A stretch of 64,000 bases of DNA from Salvator merianae (GCA_003586115.2 QVOM02000101.1:28761165-28825164), one strand, 5' to 3'. Shown: positions 12,334-24,883, numbered from the stretch's first letter. The notes: generated from the sequence alone by a model not told the origin. Numbers and translations are program-made.

Positions 12334-13269
12334 ATGGATACTAGAAAGTCCAAACTGGAAAAAGACAAGCAGTCACAGGATCAGAGAAGGGATTCAAACC
12401 CGGAAGTTCAGAATGTTCTAGAATTAAAGGTGGACAAGATCCTCGCGGAAATGAAGAATTTATTTTCCGATCAGAAAAAAGATATTGGAAGACTAAGACA
12501 GGACCTTAAAAAGGAAATTGGGGCACTACGTACTGAAGTTCATGAAATAAAAGATAAGGTTTTAAGTTTGGAAGAGGTGTCTAACAAGTTAGATACTAAA
12601 GTGGAAACCCTCCAAACAAAATCCATGGTGCAGGATGGGCAAATTGCGACATTTGAACGTGCACAGTTGATTGCTGAATTTAAAGACATGGAATATTATA
12701 TCAGATTTAGAAATTTACCTGAAGAAGAATCTGAGGATACGCGGCAACTAATAATTGGACTGCTAGCACAAGCAATGCAAGCAAAGGAAACCTACTTTGA
12801 CAATCAAATAGATCAGGCCTTCTGAATTAATACTCGATTTGCCAAGATAAATATGGTTCCAAGGGATGTATTGGTTTTTTTTCTGAAGAAACCTACAAGA
12901 GATGCTGTTTTAGCAAGACATTTTGAATCACCTATACGTACAGATCAAGGTCCAATTATTTTGTTAAAGGAAGTCCGAGGAAAAATTTTACAAAGGAGAA
13001 AAGAGTATACAAGGTTGATAGAACTGTTGAAAAAAAAGAGGGTCTCATTTTGATGGGATATTCCAGAAGGGGTAATCTTCATATGGAATCATCAAAGATT
13101 CAGACTGAATTCAGTGGATAAGATGCATAACTTCCTGCAGAAGTATGGAAAAAGATTGGAGGAGATGGAAGAGGAGCCCTTGAGGTCAGAAGGAGAAAGG
13201 CAAGTTGAAGACCAACAAGCAGCGGGAATAGTAGAAGCTAATAAAGCAGAAAATCAAGACGGAGTGTAA
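12334..13269 (+). pseudogene. L1 ORF1 (RNA-binding ORF1p), interrupted by two TGA stops
   Basis: The frame starts at ATG 12334 and ends at TAA 13267-13269, 311 codons, normal for L1 ORF1p. An N-terminal lysine-rich segment is followed by a heptad-like coiled coil (about residues 28-112, rich in L/E/K), which in L1 drives trimerisation. An RRM-like region follows with the YYIRFRNLPE signature near residue 127, then a C-terminal nucleic-acid-binding domain. Codons 164 (12823) and 240 (13051) are TGA. Each falls where an arginine CGA is plausible from context (inference), so both could be CpG transitions. As read, only a protein lacking most of the RNA-binding half could be made. Confidence 0.85.
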
Positions 13270-16200
13270 ACTTGAGACTTTAAATGCAAATGGACTGAAT
13301 GCACCAAAAAAAGGGAGAACATTTTTTCATAAGCTTAAGAAATTGAACTTAGATCTGATATGTATTCAAGAAAGTCATATCTGTAACAAAGATGAGAAGT
13401 ATTTGATTCAAAAAGTATTGGGACAAGAATTTATTGCATCAGGCCCTAAAAAGAAAAACGGTGTAGTGATATATGCTAAACAACATTTGAATCCTAAGTT
13501 AAAACAAAAAGATAAGGATGGAAGATTCCTTGGTGTTGAGATTTAATAAATGGAATTAAAATCTTGACCTTAGGGATATATGTTCCAAACACAGAAAAAC
13601 AGAAGTTTTTTGAAGATTTAAGAGATAAAATATTGACCCTCGATTATGAAAATTGGTGCCTTCTAGGAGATTGGAACAGAGTCATCAACCCATCCATGGA
13701 TAAATTAGCATCAAAAGACATTAAAGTTTCTCAAGGTAAATTGCCAAAATCTTTTTTTGACCTAATGGAAATCTTGCAACTACAGGATACGTGGAGATAG
13801 AAGAAAGGCAACTCAAAAGAATATACATACTTTTTGGAGAGACACAAATCACTTTCAAGGATTGATATGATTTTAATATCTAAGACAATTGCAAATCCGG
13901 TAACGGAAGTGGACATTTTGCCTAAAACATTTGCGGACCACAACCCAGTAAAAGTAGTGATAGGATGCAGAATGAGAAAACCCAAATGGAGACTAAATGA
14001 ATATATTTTTAAAAAAGAAGACATGATACAGCAATGTAAAAGAAAAATAAGAGAGTATTTTGAAGATAACTTAGGCAAGGGGACACCTCTGAATACAGTA
14101 TGGGATGCCAGTAAAGCATTTATGAGGGGTCATTTGATTAGACTGAACAAGGAAATTAGGAAGAAAAAACAAGTAAAAACACAGAAACTCTTAGAGGAGA
14201 TTAAGAAGAAGGAGAGAGAATTGAAGCAAAAGTCAGACTGTCGAGAGACGCTAAGAAATTTAAAAATCTTACAAAAGGAACTTTCAATGATGGACATAGA
14301 GGAAATGGAGAAGAAACTGACTTATTTGAAGCAAAAGAATTTTGAATCAGCCAATAAACCAGGGAAGTGGCTAGCATACAAACTGAGAAAGGAAAAAGCT
14401 AATGAGGTAATCTTGAAACTGAAAGAGGCTGTTAAGGAAGTAACAAACAAAATAGATATACAGAGAGTAATGTGTGAGTTCTACGAAAAACTCTACAAAA
14501 AGAAAGAAGTTCCAGAGGAATATATTAAAAATTATTTGGAAAAACAAAACCTGCCACAAATTTCACAACAATATAGAACTATGTTGAATGCACCTATAAC
14601 ACCAAGGGAACTCTCTGATGCTATCAAGAAAATGAAAGGAGGAAAGGCTCCAGGGCCGGAAGGTTTAACAGCTATTTACTATAAAGTACTCCAAGAGGAA
14701 CTGCAGCAACCACTATTAATGACAATGAATGATATTTTGGACAGTGGGAAAATACCGGAAAGCTGGGAAAAAGCGTTTATAACATTAATTCCAAAAGAGG
14801 GTCAGGACTTGACGTCGCCAAAAAATTACAGACCAATATCATTACTGAATAATGATTACAAAGTTTTTGCAAGTATAATGGCAACAAGGTTGAAACAGGT
14901 GTTACAAGAATTTATTCACCAAGATCAAGTGGGATTTCTCCCCAAAAGACAAATGAAGGACAATATAAGAAGTATAATCGATGTTATAGAATATTTAGAG
15001 TCCCATAATGAAGTGCAAGCAGCACTAATCTTTCTAGATGCGGAAAAAGCTTTTGATAATTTGAACTGGAACTTTATGTTTAATCTTTTAGACACAATGA
15101 ACTTTGGAGAGAACTTTACAAAATGGATTAGAGCAATATATACAACACAGTCAGCCCAACTTACAATAAATGGAGAAGCTACACAGACATTTTCAATACA
15201 AAAAGGTACAAGACAAGGATCTCCACTCTCTCCACTTCTATTTATATTGGTTTTAGAGGTAATGAATAGAGCTATAAGGCAAGAGACAAATATTGAAGGT
15301 CTGAAGATCAAAAAAGAAGAATATAGGCTAAGAGCATTTGCAGATGATATAGTAATTATTTTGAAAGATCCGAATGAATCAATAGAACCGGTTAAACTTG
15401 TGATAGAGATGTTTGGGTGAGTGGCAGGACTGAAAATCAATGAGAAAAAAACCAAAATACTGGTGAAAAATATGAGAAAGAAAGAACAAGAAGATCTGGG
15501 AAGAAAATCTGGTTTTGACATAGAAAAGAAAGTTAAATATTTAGGTGTATGGTTGACTAAACAAAACTTGGCTTTGTACCAGAACAACTATGTGAAACTT
15601 TGGTCGCAAATTAAGCAAGACTTGGAAAGATGGTCCAAATGGAAATAATCGTTACTGGGTAAAATCTCAGTTTTAAAAATGAACATTCTGCCAAGAATGA
15701 TGTTTTTGTTTATATGGCAAGGCAGAAAGCCAAGAATACGTTTTAAATTCATGCAAGATGCAGAAGAAAGAGGAGGATGGGGTCTACCTAACTTAAATTT
15801 ATATTTTGCTGCCTGCTGTTTAAGTTGGATTGCTAAATGGTTTTGCCTAAGAGATAAAAGATTGTTGCAACTGGAAGGTTTTGATTTAAGATATGGTTTG
15901 CACAGCTACTTATGGTACGACAAAGCAAAAGCAAATGCTGCATTTAAGAATCATTATGTAAGACATGTGTTATGGAAAACTTGGAGTAAGTACAAGAGTA
16001 TATTGTATCCCAGAATACCAATGTGGGTTTCACCTCATGAAGCTTTGTTTAAAGAATTTGGGAGAAGAGAAAGATGGATTAAATATGAGGAGGGGTTGAG
16101 TAAAAATAATGAAACAGGTGAATTATCCTTGAAAACAAGAGAACAGTTAAACCAGGAGGGGTTAGAGGTACAATGGCTAATGTATGCTCAACTGAGGGAT

Positions 16201-17045
16201 GTTTTTAAAGAAGATAAAAGAAGTATGAATTTTGAATTAGACTAGAAAGACAGAAATGGGAAGAAAAATTGGAAAAAGAAGAAAGGTGGATTATAGAGGT
16301 ACTGTATGATTTCCTTTTGAAAATAGAATTAGAACAAGAGCAAGTCAAAGAATGTATGATAAAATGGGCACAAAATTTTGGCTATAATATTTCAATGGAT
16401 GAATGGGAAAAATTGTGGACCAAAGATATGAAATTTACTGTATGTAATATGTTGAAAGAGAATGTATATAAGATGATGTATCGATGGTACCTAACACCTT
16501 CTAGAATTTCAAAAATGTATCAAGGCACGTCAAGTAAATGTTGGAAATGTAAGAAGCATGAGGGTACTTTTTATCATATGTGGTGGTCTTGTGTAAAAAC
16601 TAAAAAGTTTTGGGTTCAAATTCACATAGTTATGCAGAAAATTTTAAAGATAAATATTCCTTTTAGACCGGGATTATTCCTATTGGGGATAGTGGAAAAT
16701 AATGTTGAAGGTATCAATGTGTTATTGCAAAATATGGTAACTGCTGCCAGAATTGTATATGCTCAGAAGTGGAAAGGAGAGATAATAGCAACGGTGGGTG
16801 ATTGGTTAGTTAAAATGATGGAGTTGGCCGAGATGGACAAACTGACAAATCTTTTGAGAATTAAGACAGTTGATAGGTTTTACAGGAACTGGAAACCCTT
16901 TATTGACTTTCTGCAAGAGATGGATAATGGACTTGTGACTGCTGGATTTGAAGAGTATAAAAAAGAAAGAGAGAAGAGTTTCAGTGAAAAAAGAAGGAAG
17001 GAGTACAGGATGTTGAAGAAAATGAAGTTTAGAACAAACTGTTAA
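13253..17045 (+). pseudogene. L1 ORF2 (endonuclease / reverse transcriptase), disrupted
   Basis: The ORF2 frame overlaps the end of ORF1; the first in-frame codon that fits a start, at 13253, reads ATC, so the start appears lost. An APE-type endonuclease runs to about 14000, with IQESH (catalytic Glu), GDWN and ADHNPV blocks. The reverse transcriptase spans about 14600-15550: GFLPKRQ, LDAEKAFD, RQGSPLSP, catalytic FADD at 15337-15348, then KYLGV. A C-terminal Cys/His knuckle (C-x2-C-x8-H-x4-C) lies at 16539-16592. Breaks: a frameshift near 13547-13563, stops at 13798, 15418 and 15646, about 30-35 residues missing near 15715, and a frameshift near 16240. Not functional. Confidence 0.88.
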
Positions 17046-17123
17046 TGAAGGCGGAATTTGATAATAATAGTGATTCAAGAATGTAATGTAAACTGTAATT
17101 TTATATATTTGAAGTACAAGAAC

Positions 17124-17129
17124 AATAAA
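17124..17129 (+). terminator. L1 polyadenylation signal AATAAA
   Basis: AATAAA lies about 20 bp upstream of the L1 poly(A) run at 17143-17156, the expected spacing for LINE transcript 3' end formation. Confidence 0.8.
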
Positions 17130-17150
17130 ATATGTTAAAATTAAAAAAAA

Positions 17151-17165
17151 AAAAAATGAGTGGAA
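17151..17165 (+). repeat. L1 target-site duplication, right copy
   Basis: Matches 11501-11515 at 14 of 15 positions and partly overlaps the poly(A) run, as usual for L1. Confidence 0.85.
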
Positions 17166-17529
17166 TCCAAAGGATGTACAGGACTTTAGAATGTCACAAA
17201 ACAATGGATGGAGGGGGGCATCTATTCTTATACCCCCAAACCTGCCATGAGATCAGATTGTTCAGGTTTGGGAAAAGAAGGAAACAGGGAAGGTGGGTAA
17301 CTTTCAGGCTTTCCTAAACATGTAAACAAGTTCTATTTATCCCATCAGTTATTCACTTTGTGCACTCATATTACCATGACAATTGTTGCAGGTGCTCTCA
17401 CCCAAGGCATAAATCCTAACAGCTTAAGTTTCACCTTCCTGCAACAGGGTGACAAGATTAAGTTACTTTGTGTCACAAAGCACTTTTGATAAAAGAGACT
17501 TTGAGGAAAAACAGTTGGTCTGGTCGCAC
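17166..17529. other. Unassigned sequence
   Basis: Host flank after the L1; nothing recognised. Confidence 0.5.
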
Positions 17530-17975
17530 TAGACATTAGCAGGCATCTAGCACACTTGCTAGTCAAGTGTGTTCACACCACAAGACAGCCAAAGCAACTG
17601 GAAGTGGTATTCAACTGCTCCCAATCACTGCTACCAGTGGAGTAGAAAATTCTAGTCTCCAAAGTTATAGTCACAGTGAACTCCTGGTAAGGGACAGTCC
17701 ACACTTATGTTTGGTGTGGTGTCCATGTTGGTGCAATCTGCTCATTGTGCATGCACAATTGTGCATGCACGACTGACCAATCACACTTGTATGTGCTTGC
17801 GTGCTGCATGGGCCTGCCAGGTACTATGGCAACAGCTGGCCACTTCCTGTCTACTGCTGTGACAAGGATCAGGCACAGCTACTGGCACACTGTGAACGCT
17901 AGTAGCTGGCTTCTGGTAAGCTTTTCAGCCATGCAGTGTGGACTAATTAGTCTGTGGCAGTGTCATATGTGCAAA
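17530..17975 (-). mobile_element. Family-A short element (copy 2, reverse)
   Basis: In reverse orientation it shares family-A blocks: GCTAGTCAAGTGTGTTCACAC at the left (the element's right end), ACTATGGCAACAGCTGGCCAC and TGACAAGGATC in the middle, and CATGCAGTGTGGAC near 17931. A GTGCATGCACAATTGTGCATGCAC near-palindrome sits at 17747-17770. Non-coding. Confidence 0.55.
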
Positions 17976-19050
17976 AATGCACAGTTAATCCAAGGGGTGG
18001 AGGTGTACCATGATGCAGTTTAGCTCCACACATTCTATTTTCTAAAATGTGACTCTGACTTGAATACCAAATTCCACTTCTGGCCAGTCCTGATCCCACA
18101 ATTCTGGTACAAGTTCATTAAGGTAAAGAGGTCATGAAGTAACAAAGGACAATATTGAGCATTCAGGGAGGAGACTGGGAAAGCAGTTCCTAGAAAGACT
18201 GTGAAAAAGTACACACTAAGACTAGATCCCAACTCATGTATAGAACCTTGCTTGTTCACTGCGTCACCCTAGGAGCAATATTACATAAGATATTTGAAAA
18301 AAAAATGCCTTGTAGCAAATCAACACTATTTTAAGTGTGAGAAATATCACTCAGTGACTGAAATATTAAGTGATGACATTTATGTGTGAATGGCTTGTAC
18401 AAAAGCACTCCAAATGGAGTACACAGTGAAGTCTCTTTATATAAGGAATGGACTCACAGCTCAAATTTATCCCACTTTAGTTCTGGTAGTATTAAACTTC
18501 ATTTACAAATGTGTGTATATTATGAGGAAAAGCCTGTTGGAATATCATTCCATATATATTTCAAATATATAGCATATATGTTATGCAAAATAAATAAATT
18601 CCACTCTTTAAGATTTGTTTAAAAACATAACCTATGCAATTATCATATGTAGAATGTATATTTATGTATGTATTAAATGTAGTCTTCTACTGCATCAAAA
18701 TTTTATCACAGAAGTTCGAGAAAGCTTGTAATTTTAGAGCAGACTAAACAAATTTCTTTCTCATTTAGACATTCAGTTGCTATTTGCCAGATGGTGCCCA
18801 TAAACATGTGTATTCCTTAATTTTTCTGCACATAATTAGTATACACTCTAAGTGCTTCAGCTGAATGTGCAAAGTTAATCATATGAACAATGTTGTTTGG
18901 AAAGTGATTACCAATAACTTCAATTACACCTTCCTGCTTATTCTCACTGGTGTAGCCAAACTGAGAGGGATCATTCCAAATATTTTCTTCGGGTCTACAA
19001 AATTTGGTCTCCTCGCTGCTATAGCCTTGCCATCAACCATCAGCAAGTTC
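17976..19050. other. Unassigned AT-rich sequence
   Basis: No recognisable feature; short AT-rich tracts only. Confidence 0.5.
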
Positions 19051-19080
19051 CTTCCTCCCTCCCTCCCTCCCTCCCTCCCT
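19051..19080. repeat. (CTCC)n microsatellite
   Basis: About seven CTCC-type tetranucleotide units, strongly strand-asymmetric (pyrimidine on the plus strand). Confidence 0.9.
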
Positions 19081-19526
19081 GGAGGAAAAAAGAAAGAAAG
19101 ACAATTGAACTTGTCTGCAAACTTTGAACTATCAAAAATAAATAAATGGAAGTGACAATTATTATCCATTCCCTGTCATTAGCTTGTGATAAAGCAACTT
19201 CTCTCCCTTTTTTTTTTAAAGATACCTCCCCCCAAAAAACAAAACAAAACAAAAACTTGCTTACAGAATCTTCCTGCTCCTTTTGTCTTTTGGTGTGGTT
19301 GTCTAGCCTGATGTTGGGTAAAACACTGAAGCCTCCTAGCAGGGCATGAGGCATTGCCTGACAGTTAATGAGGATAAGCAGGCATAGCTGACCATGTCAT
19401 GTCATGCCATGTCACACCTCACACTGTAGCACTTTGTAGACTGGAATAAAACTGTATCACAGCTCATGTCAACTCCCACTGTGGTGCTGGGTGACACTTT
19501 TTCACCAGTAACCCTTTGGGGGACCG

Positions 19527-19592
<66 letters not shown>
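19527..19592. repeat. Compound (TA)n(CA)n microsatellite
   Basis: About 12 TA units run directly into about 21 CA units. The same compound arrangement recurs at 33381-33465. Confidence 0.95.
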
Positions 19593-19595
<3 letters not shown>

Positions 19596-21475
19596 ACTTG
19601 ATTTTATATATTTATATGATATAGTTTTATCATAACAATATAAAACATAACATTGAATGTAACATTAAGAGGCAGCAAAATGAAAGTGAAATCTAAATGC
19701 ATTTCTATGCATTTCTATGCATTTCTATGTGGACTACAAGATAGTTTATTCTATTAGTAGATTTTTCCTTAACCAATCTTTAACAATCTTTTTCCTTAAC
19801 CAATCTTTATTAATCTTTAATAAACAAAAAATCTGTTGTTTATGAAGAACTTCAAAAAGCAATTCCCATGCTTAGAAAAACTTATTTATTTCTTGTCCCT
19901 CCATTGCTCTGTACTGTTAACCAAAATGCCACAGATTCTGGCATACTATTGGTCTAATGGCAGCTGAGAAGAATCTTTCCATTGAGTGACAACAGCTCTG
20001 ATAGTCAGGACTAGAAAATCTAATAAGGACTTATGAGGTAGGCTTTCATTTGTATTTTTGTATTCCATATGCAAGTAAAGGTACTTGCTTTTTAAAGGTT
20101 GGTTGACCACCACTCAAGGTGCCTGACATGGCAAAGGCCTTGCTCTTCATCCCTGCTTTGCTTCCCGTCATTTTATTGTGAAGCAAATGGACCGGAAAGG
20201 GGCAGGGTGGATGGTGATGTCATGCTACCTGAGTCAGAGTGATGGGCATAACTGGGATCTGCCTTCTACTAGGTTAGGAGCCCCCCACCTGTACATGTGC
20301 ATCCACATGCACATGCACACTGTCTAGTCTGCTTTACAGTCAACATTTCATAAAGTTAACCGTAATCCCAGTTTTCTTTGTTAAGCTTCCTATTCCAGAT
20401 GCACAAAAACAGGTGTGTTACTGCAGTTAGAATAAAGCTGCTGACAACTTCTGTGCCCATTTCCATTCCTAAGTAAAGTTCTGGGACCACCTTTGTGCTC
20501 TTAGCCAATATCCCATGGAACTGTGCCAAAATTTTCCACAAAACTCTTAAAACATAATAATAATCCCTTCCCCTGTAAAAGAGGAATATTTACCAGCCCT
20601 CTGCAGCTTGCCTGACTACCTGTGCTCTCTGACTCAAAACACCCCTTGGAAAGAGTTGCTACATGACATCTTACCCTATAACTGTAGCACAGGAAAGCAT
20701 TATTTTAAGGAAGCATTTCAGTCTATCTTTGTGTGTGCATGTGAGAAATGGGGGGGGGGGGATGCTTCCAAACAGTTTTGGAGTTCAGTGGAAGTAGCAC
20801 AAGGAAAACATAACTCTGCAACTATGAGAGTGATACTAACAGCCTATTGCTTTCCTTATCCCATGGTGTAGAATGTTAAAGGGGGAAAAAAAGAGAGAGA
20901 GATTTCTGGCACTGCTATAGTTCATCCATAACCTTTTCCACACTTAACTCAGGAGTGGCCTAGCCCACTTCTGAGCCTGTCTCTTCCACACTGTGGTACA
21001 GACTAGAGAAATCCCTCTCCCCCCCCCCCCCGTTAGGCATCTGCATCTGCATTGGATGCAGTGTTGTCCAGCGTAGGCAGTCAAAATGGCTGCTTAAACA
21101 GGGATACAGGTAGACTTGTTTTAATAGGTTTACTAATAATCCAGGGATCTTTAGACTAGTTCAGGGAGGTGTGCAGAAAAATACCTCCACAGGCTTGTGT
21201 AGCAGGGGGACCCATTTCAGTAGCACACCAAATTAGACTGTCAAAGTGGCTCCCTCTGGTTCCTGGCCATTGGAGCCCTTACCACAGGCTTTGAAGCTCA
21301 AGTGAGTTTAGAGTGGTATGGGATGACATAGGGCTTGTCCCAGTACAGGCCATTCAAGCAAGGACATCCTTGCTGTGGGCTGGCTCAACCATTCTGGCCT
21401 TGAGTTGCTCCAGTTGGAGAGGTTCCAGCTGTACTGCTCCATCCCACACAAGTGCAAAAATGGTGCATTATTCTA
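19593..21475. other. Unassigned sequence with small tandem repeats
   Basis: Contains three tandem copies of the decamer GCATTTCTAT near 19699-19728 and a local repetition of CCTTAACCAATCTTTA-like sequence at 19768-19815. G and C homopolymer runs lie near 20752 and 21019. No gene recognised. Confidence 0.55.
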
Positions 21476-21622
21476 AGGCTATCATCATACATAGCAAAGA
21501 AAGTGCCTTAGTGTGTGGCACGTTATTCTTATCTCTTCTCTAATTCATCTTCTCTAGCTTAGAGTGTTCATGTGAGGGAAGAGAGATAGACTGACATGTG
21601 AACAATCCCACCTCCCAGCCAT
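21476..21622. repeat. Dispersed repeat, pair with 24113-24258
   Basis: Shares about 145 bp with 24113-24258: GGCTAT, CATAGC/CATAAC AAA, AGTGTGTGGCA, CTCTAAT and TTCTAGC...GAATGTTCA-like blocks in the same order. Unknown family, probably a short DNA element. Confidence 0.5.
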
Positions 21623-21829
21623 CTCTAAACTGTCTCTAAACTGCCTCAGAGTTTTCTTTCTGTCACTGGCCATGGTCACATTTTTATATTTTAGTCTGTC
21701 CCTGGGATGAACAGGGGACTGAGGCTGGTTTTTTTTTTTGCCTCCTCCAGCCTGGCACACCCACCGTGCTACTGCCGCTGCTGTCACCCAAGGCCTTGTT
21801 GTAAAGGTATGTTAGGGCAGTGGGGGTGG

Positions 21830-22085
21830 GGAACCGGGGGTGGCAGGTGGCAGGGGCATCAGGGGTGGAAGGCAGTTGAGACATCGGGTGGTGATGGCAG
21901 GCAGTGGGGCAGCAGGAGGCAGCGGGCGCATCAGGAGTGGAAGATGATAGGAGCATTGGGAATGTGGGAGGCAGCTGGAGTTATTGGAGTAGCATCAAGG
22001 ACATCAAGGGTGGCAGGAGGCAGTGGAGGACATTAAAGGGGATGGGAGGCAGCAGGGGGGATGGGGGTGACAGGAAGCAGCTGCT
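21830..22085 (+). repeat. GC-rich degenerate minisatellite
   Basis: Irregular tandem repetition of units built from GGTGGCAGGAGGCAGTGG and GCATCAGGGGTGGAAG, roughly 25-50 bp each and diverged. It is G-rich on the plus strand, unlike the AT-rich surroundings. Open frames through it are low-complexity artefacts. Confidence 0.75.
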
Positions 22086-23650
22086 ACAGCAGGCAGCTTA
22101 GCTGTGTCCAATTCTTATTGAAATGGACTCAAATTTAGGATAATCCCATTCCACTCAGGAAAGTCCTCAGAAAAACTGGGAACACAATTTAGCATCTGGC
22201 TTCCAAGGATTTAAGCCAGCCTCCACCTTCAAAAAATATGAGGAGTGACTGCGACCACTGTGTGCGGATGCAGCCCAAGTAATTAATGGGTGTTAAAGTT
22301 ACCAAATAATGCCCGTGCATTCTGAACCTTGTTACACAACCAAGTGTACATAACAGAGGGATAACTTAGCAGAACAGATTTCACCTGGCTTTTCAAAGCA
22401 GCTTGATCTACAGAAATTGATAGGTAGATGGATCTTTTTACAGTATGCAGGCAACAGCTATTATTGCTCAGTGTCTAGTTAGGCAGATTGAGCTATAATA
22501 GAAGCTAGTGATTAAGCTGATAGTCCTGCTAGATGAATATATGAGCCAGACCTAAGATGAAATCAGATGCAGACCACCTTCAAATTGGCAGCATTATCAG
22601 CTATTTGTCATGCATAGATATATCTAGTATAGCTAAACCATAATGAGACAGAGGGACTTGGGGATTTCTTACTCTTCCTCAAAGCAATGCAATAAGATCT
22701 GAAGTTAATGAATAATTACCAATTATTTGCCCAGCTCTAACCCCATTTCTAAATCTGCAATGTGGCTGTCTCTCTGAAACCTGAAATAGAATCTCTGATT
22801 TTATATCTCTATTCACCATCAGAGTTATTTGTTCGGTAAGCACAACAGCGAGGAATAAGAAATTAAGCCGCATAGGAAAAAATTCTTGATAGGAATGTGG
22901 AAGCAGAAAATTATCCACAAACTTAAACTACCTAATAGTTATCCCTGGAAGGGATCTATCCATAGTGCTTTTGACTTCAAATTCTATCATTTGAATGATA
23001 AATAGGCAAAATAAAAAGTGCTAGAGATAGATTTTGGTTATTACCTGGCAGTAAAAGGAAGGATTCACATTGGGTTAAGATGATATTTTTTCTTCAATAT
23101 TGGCGAAAGGAGGCAAATGTGGAAAGCTGCAATCACAGTGAGCTGTTAAAATACTTAGGCTAAGAAACAATACAAAGCATTTGAGATTTCATTAGACTGT
23201 GGCAAAACACATTACACTGTAGTTCAGCTGTCTAATGAGCTTTTAAGATAGCATGAAACATTGTATCCATACCATATCAGAACTTCCAATATTGCAAAAC
23301 AGGCATCCAAGTTTGATTTATTTTGGGATTTTACCGAGAAGAATTGCAAAGGGATGGCTTTGTAGATGTTCATGCAAACCCTGTTCCTGAAGACCTGCCA
23401 TCTATGATAAAAGTTTTCTCTGCAATTTATCTACTATGTAGCCTACATGAATAGCAGGCATGATGATACAATGACTCCTGACCTCACCATTTCAGATTGC
23501 AGGTGATGGAACACACCTACAGTACATTTGAACAAATGGGTGGGGAGTGGGGAGAATTAAATAAATACATAAATAAAAATAAAAATGTGTGGCGTCCCTC
23601 TAGAATTCCCTTCACTAGATCAGTGTAGTTGAAACATACATTAAAATTTG
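22086..23650. other. Unassigned sequence
   Basis: No recognised gene or repeat family. Confidence 0.5.
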
Positions 23651-23652
23651 AT

Positions 23653-23732
23653 CTAGTGGTAATGAAATGTCCAGTGCTTTGTTTCTGTTTGTGCTCTCTA
23701 GTGGTAATGAAATATCTGTGCTTTGTTTGTGC
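23653..23732 (+). repeat. Local tandem duplication of about 45 bp
   Basis: CTAGTGGTAATGAAAT followed by a GTGCTTTGTTT block occurs at 23653-23696 and again at 23698-23732. The second copy carries small deletions. Confidence 0.75.
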
Positions 23733-23988
23733 CAGTGCCTACAGGCACACAAGAAGCTTCTGGTACTGACACACTCCAGTTTGTTTGAAGCTCATCACAT
23801 ACTGGCAAATTGCCATTTCATCTGAACTTAACTTGGATCAGATCAATGGGAGATTTGATGATGCATGGAGGGCTTCAAAAGAACAAGAGTTCTGATTATA
23901 GACTGCACTGTTAATTGTTGGTGGACTATGCTGTTCCTGCTCTGGTCCCATGGACTAAAATTTCAAGGCTGTGTTCAGACGTGGGGAT

Positions 23989-24115
23989 ACTGTTAGAGAT
24001 GTGCACAAAGTCAAAAATTGTGCTTTGACTTTGGAATAGCTTTCCAGTGGAAGTACACTAGGTACCAACTTTGTATGTTTGAAACATACCTCTTCACTGG
24101 GGCCTTTGATGCTTA
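23989..24115 (+). mobile_element. TAGGGATGTGCA-like terminus next to an L2-like C-terminal fragment
   Basis: TTAGAGATGTGCACAAAG at about 23993-24010 resembles the terminus of the hAT-like element at 42694. It is followed at 24030-24100 by LWNSFPVEV...VPTL translated sequence, the C-terminal L2 signature with stops. Both are short remnants. Confidence 0.45.
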
Positions 24116-24258
24116 GGCTATATTTAGACATAACAAAAGGGGTGTTTCATAGTGTGTGGCATTCATGTTCCCAACCCTCCTCTAATCCACCCTTTTCTAG
24201 CACAGAATGTTCAGGAGAGGGGCATACAGGTGAGTGAAAAATTCCACCCCGGAGCCTT
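24113..24258. repeat. Dispersed repeat, pair with 21476-21622
   Basis: Second copy of the repeat at 21476-21622, in the same orientation, with shared ordered blocks including AGTGTGTGGCA. Confidence 0.5.
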
Positions 24259-24639
24259 CTGTAAGGCTGCATCCCTTACTTATTCCACTATATTTGGATC
24301 AGTGATGGCTCATCGTTTTAAATGCAGGTGTTCACAAGATGCTGGAAGGGGAGATCACTGGCCACTGGGTATGCATATTTCCATAGCAGGCTGCTACAAG
24401 ACCCACCCAGGGAGGGGCGTGTTTTTGTGGCCAGCAATCTCCCCTTCCAGGGACATGCAAACATTTGCACTTAAAGCGACAACCATCACTGATTTGGATA
24501 TTCCAGAATAAAGCTGTCTGATAACAACCATAGTTTCCTCTGAATGTATTCCTGCCTGGTTGTGAAGGGAGGAGAGAGAGAACTTGAATGGGTTATATTT
24601 CAAATATGTTTTAGTTCTGTGTTTTACTGTATGCTGTAG

Positions 24640-24680
24640 CCTGACCTGGGGCATCCAGGCAAAGAGCAGGATACAAACGT

Positions 24681-24739
<59 letters not shown>
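24640..24739 (+). repeat. LINE/SINE-type 3' tail with (GATA)n array
   Basis: A GCATCCAGGCAAAGAGCAGGAT-like stretch, typical of squamate retroposon 3' ends, runs directly into about 14 GATA units (24681-24739). The array probably grew from the retroposon tail. Confidence 0.6.
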
Positions 24740-24883
24740 CTCTATCTCTAGTGGACACATCCATGCAGTTTTCTTTTTTTTAATTGACAAGTTTTTGCCT
24801 GTCACATTATTTTTTTATTATTATTATTTTCCTGGCAATGATTTCTTCAAGCTAACACTACACTAAGCACAGAAAAGCTGAGA

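Larger units (their letters stand above)
11516..17150 (+). mobile_element. Essentially full-length L1 LINE
   Basis: A complete-looking 5.6-kb L1: a 5' UTR of about 0.8 kb (11516-12333), ORF1, a closely following ORF2, a short 3' UTR with AATAAA at 17124, and poly(A). A 15-bp target-site duplication flanks it. The element moves by target-primed reverse transcription using ORF1p (RNA chaperone) and ORF2p (endonuclease plus reverse transcriptase). This copy cannot encode either protein intact because of stops, two frameshifts and an internal deletion. The preserved 5' end and duplication suggest an insertion that is not very ancient. Confidence 0.9.

Noticed and set aside
14925..15587. 220-codon minus-strand open frame
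   Set aside because: Antisense shadow of the L1 reverse transcriptase; the sense strand carries the ordered RT motifs.
21707..22101. Glycine/tryptophan-rich open frames
   Set aside because: Translations of the G-rich minisatellite; overlapping frames are open because the repeat lacks stop codons.
24681..24739. Possible CRISPR-like or other spaced repeat array
   Set aside because: Uninterrupted GATA tetranucleotides with no spacers; a simple microsatellite.
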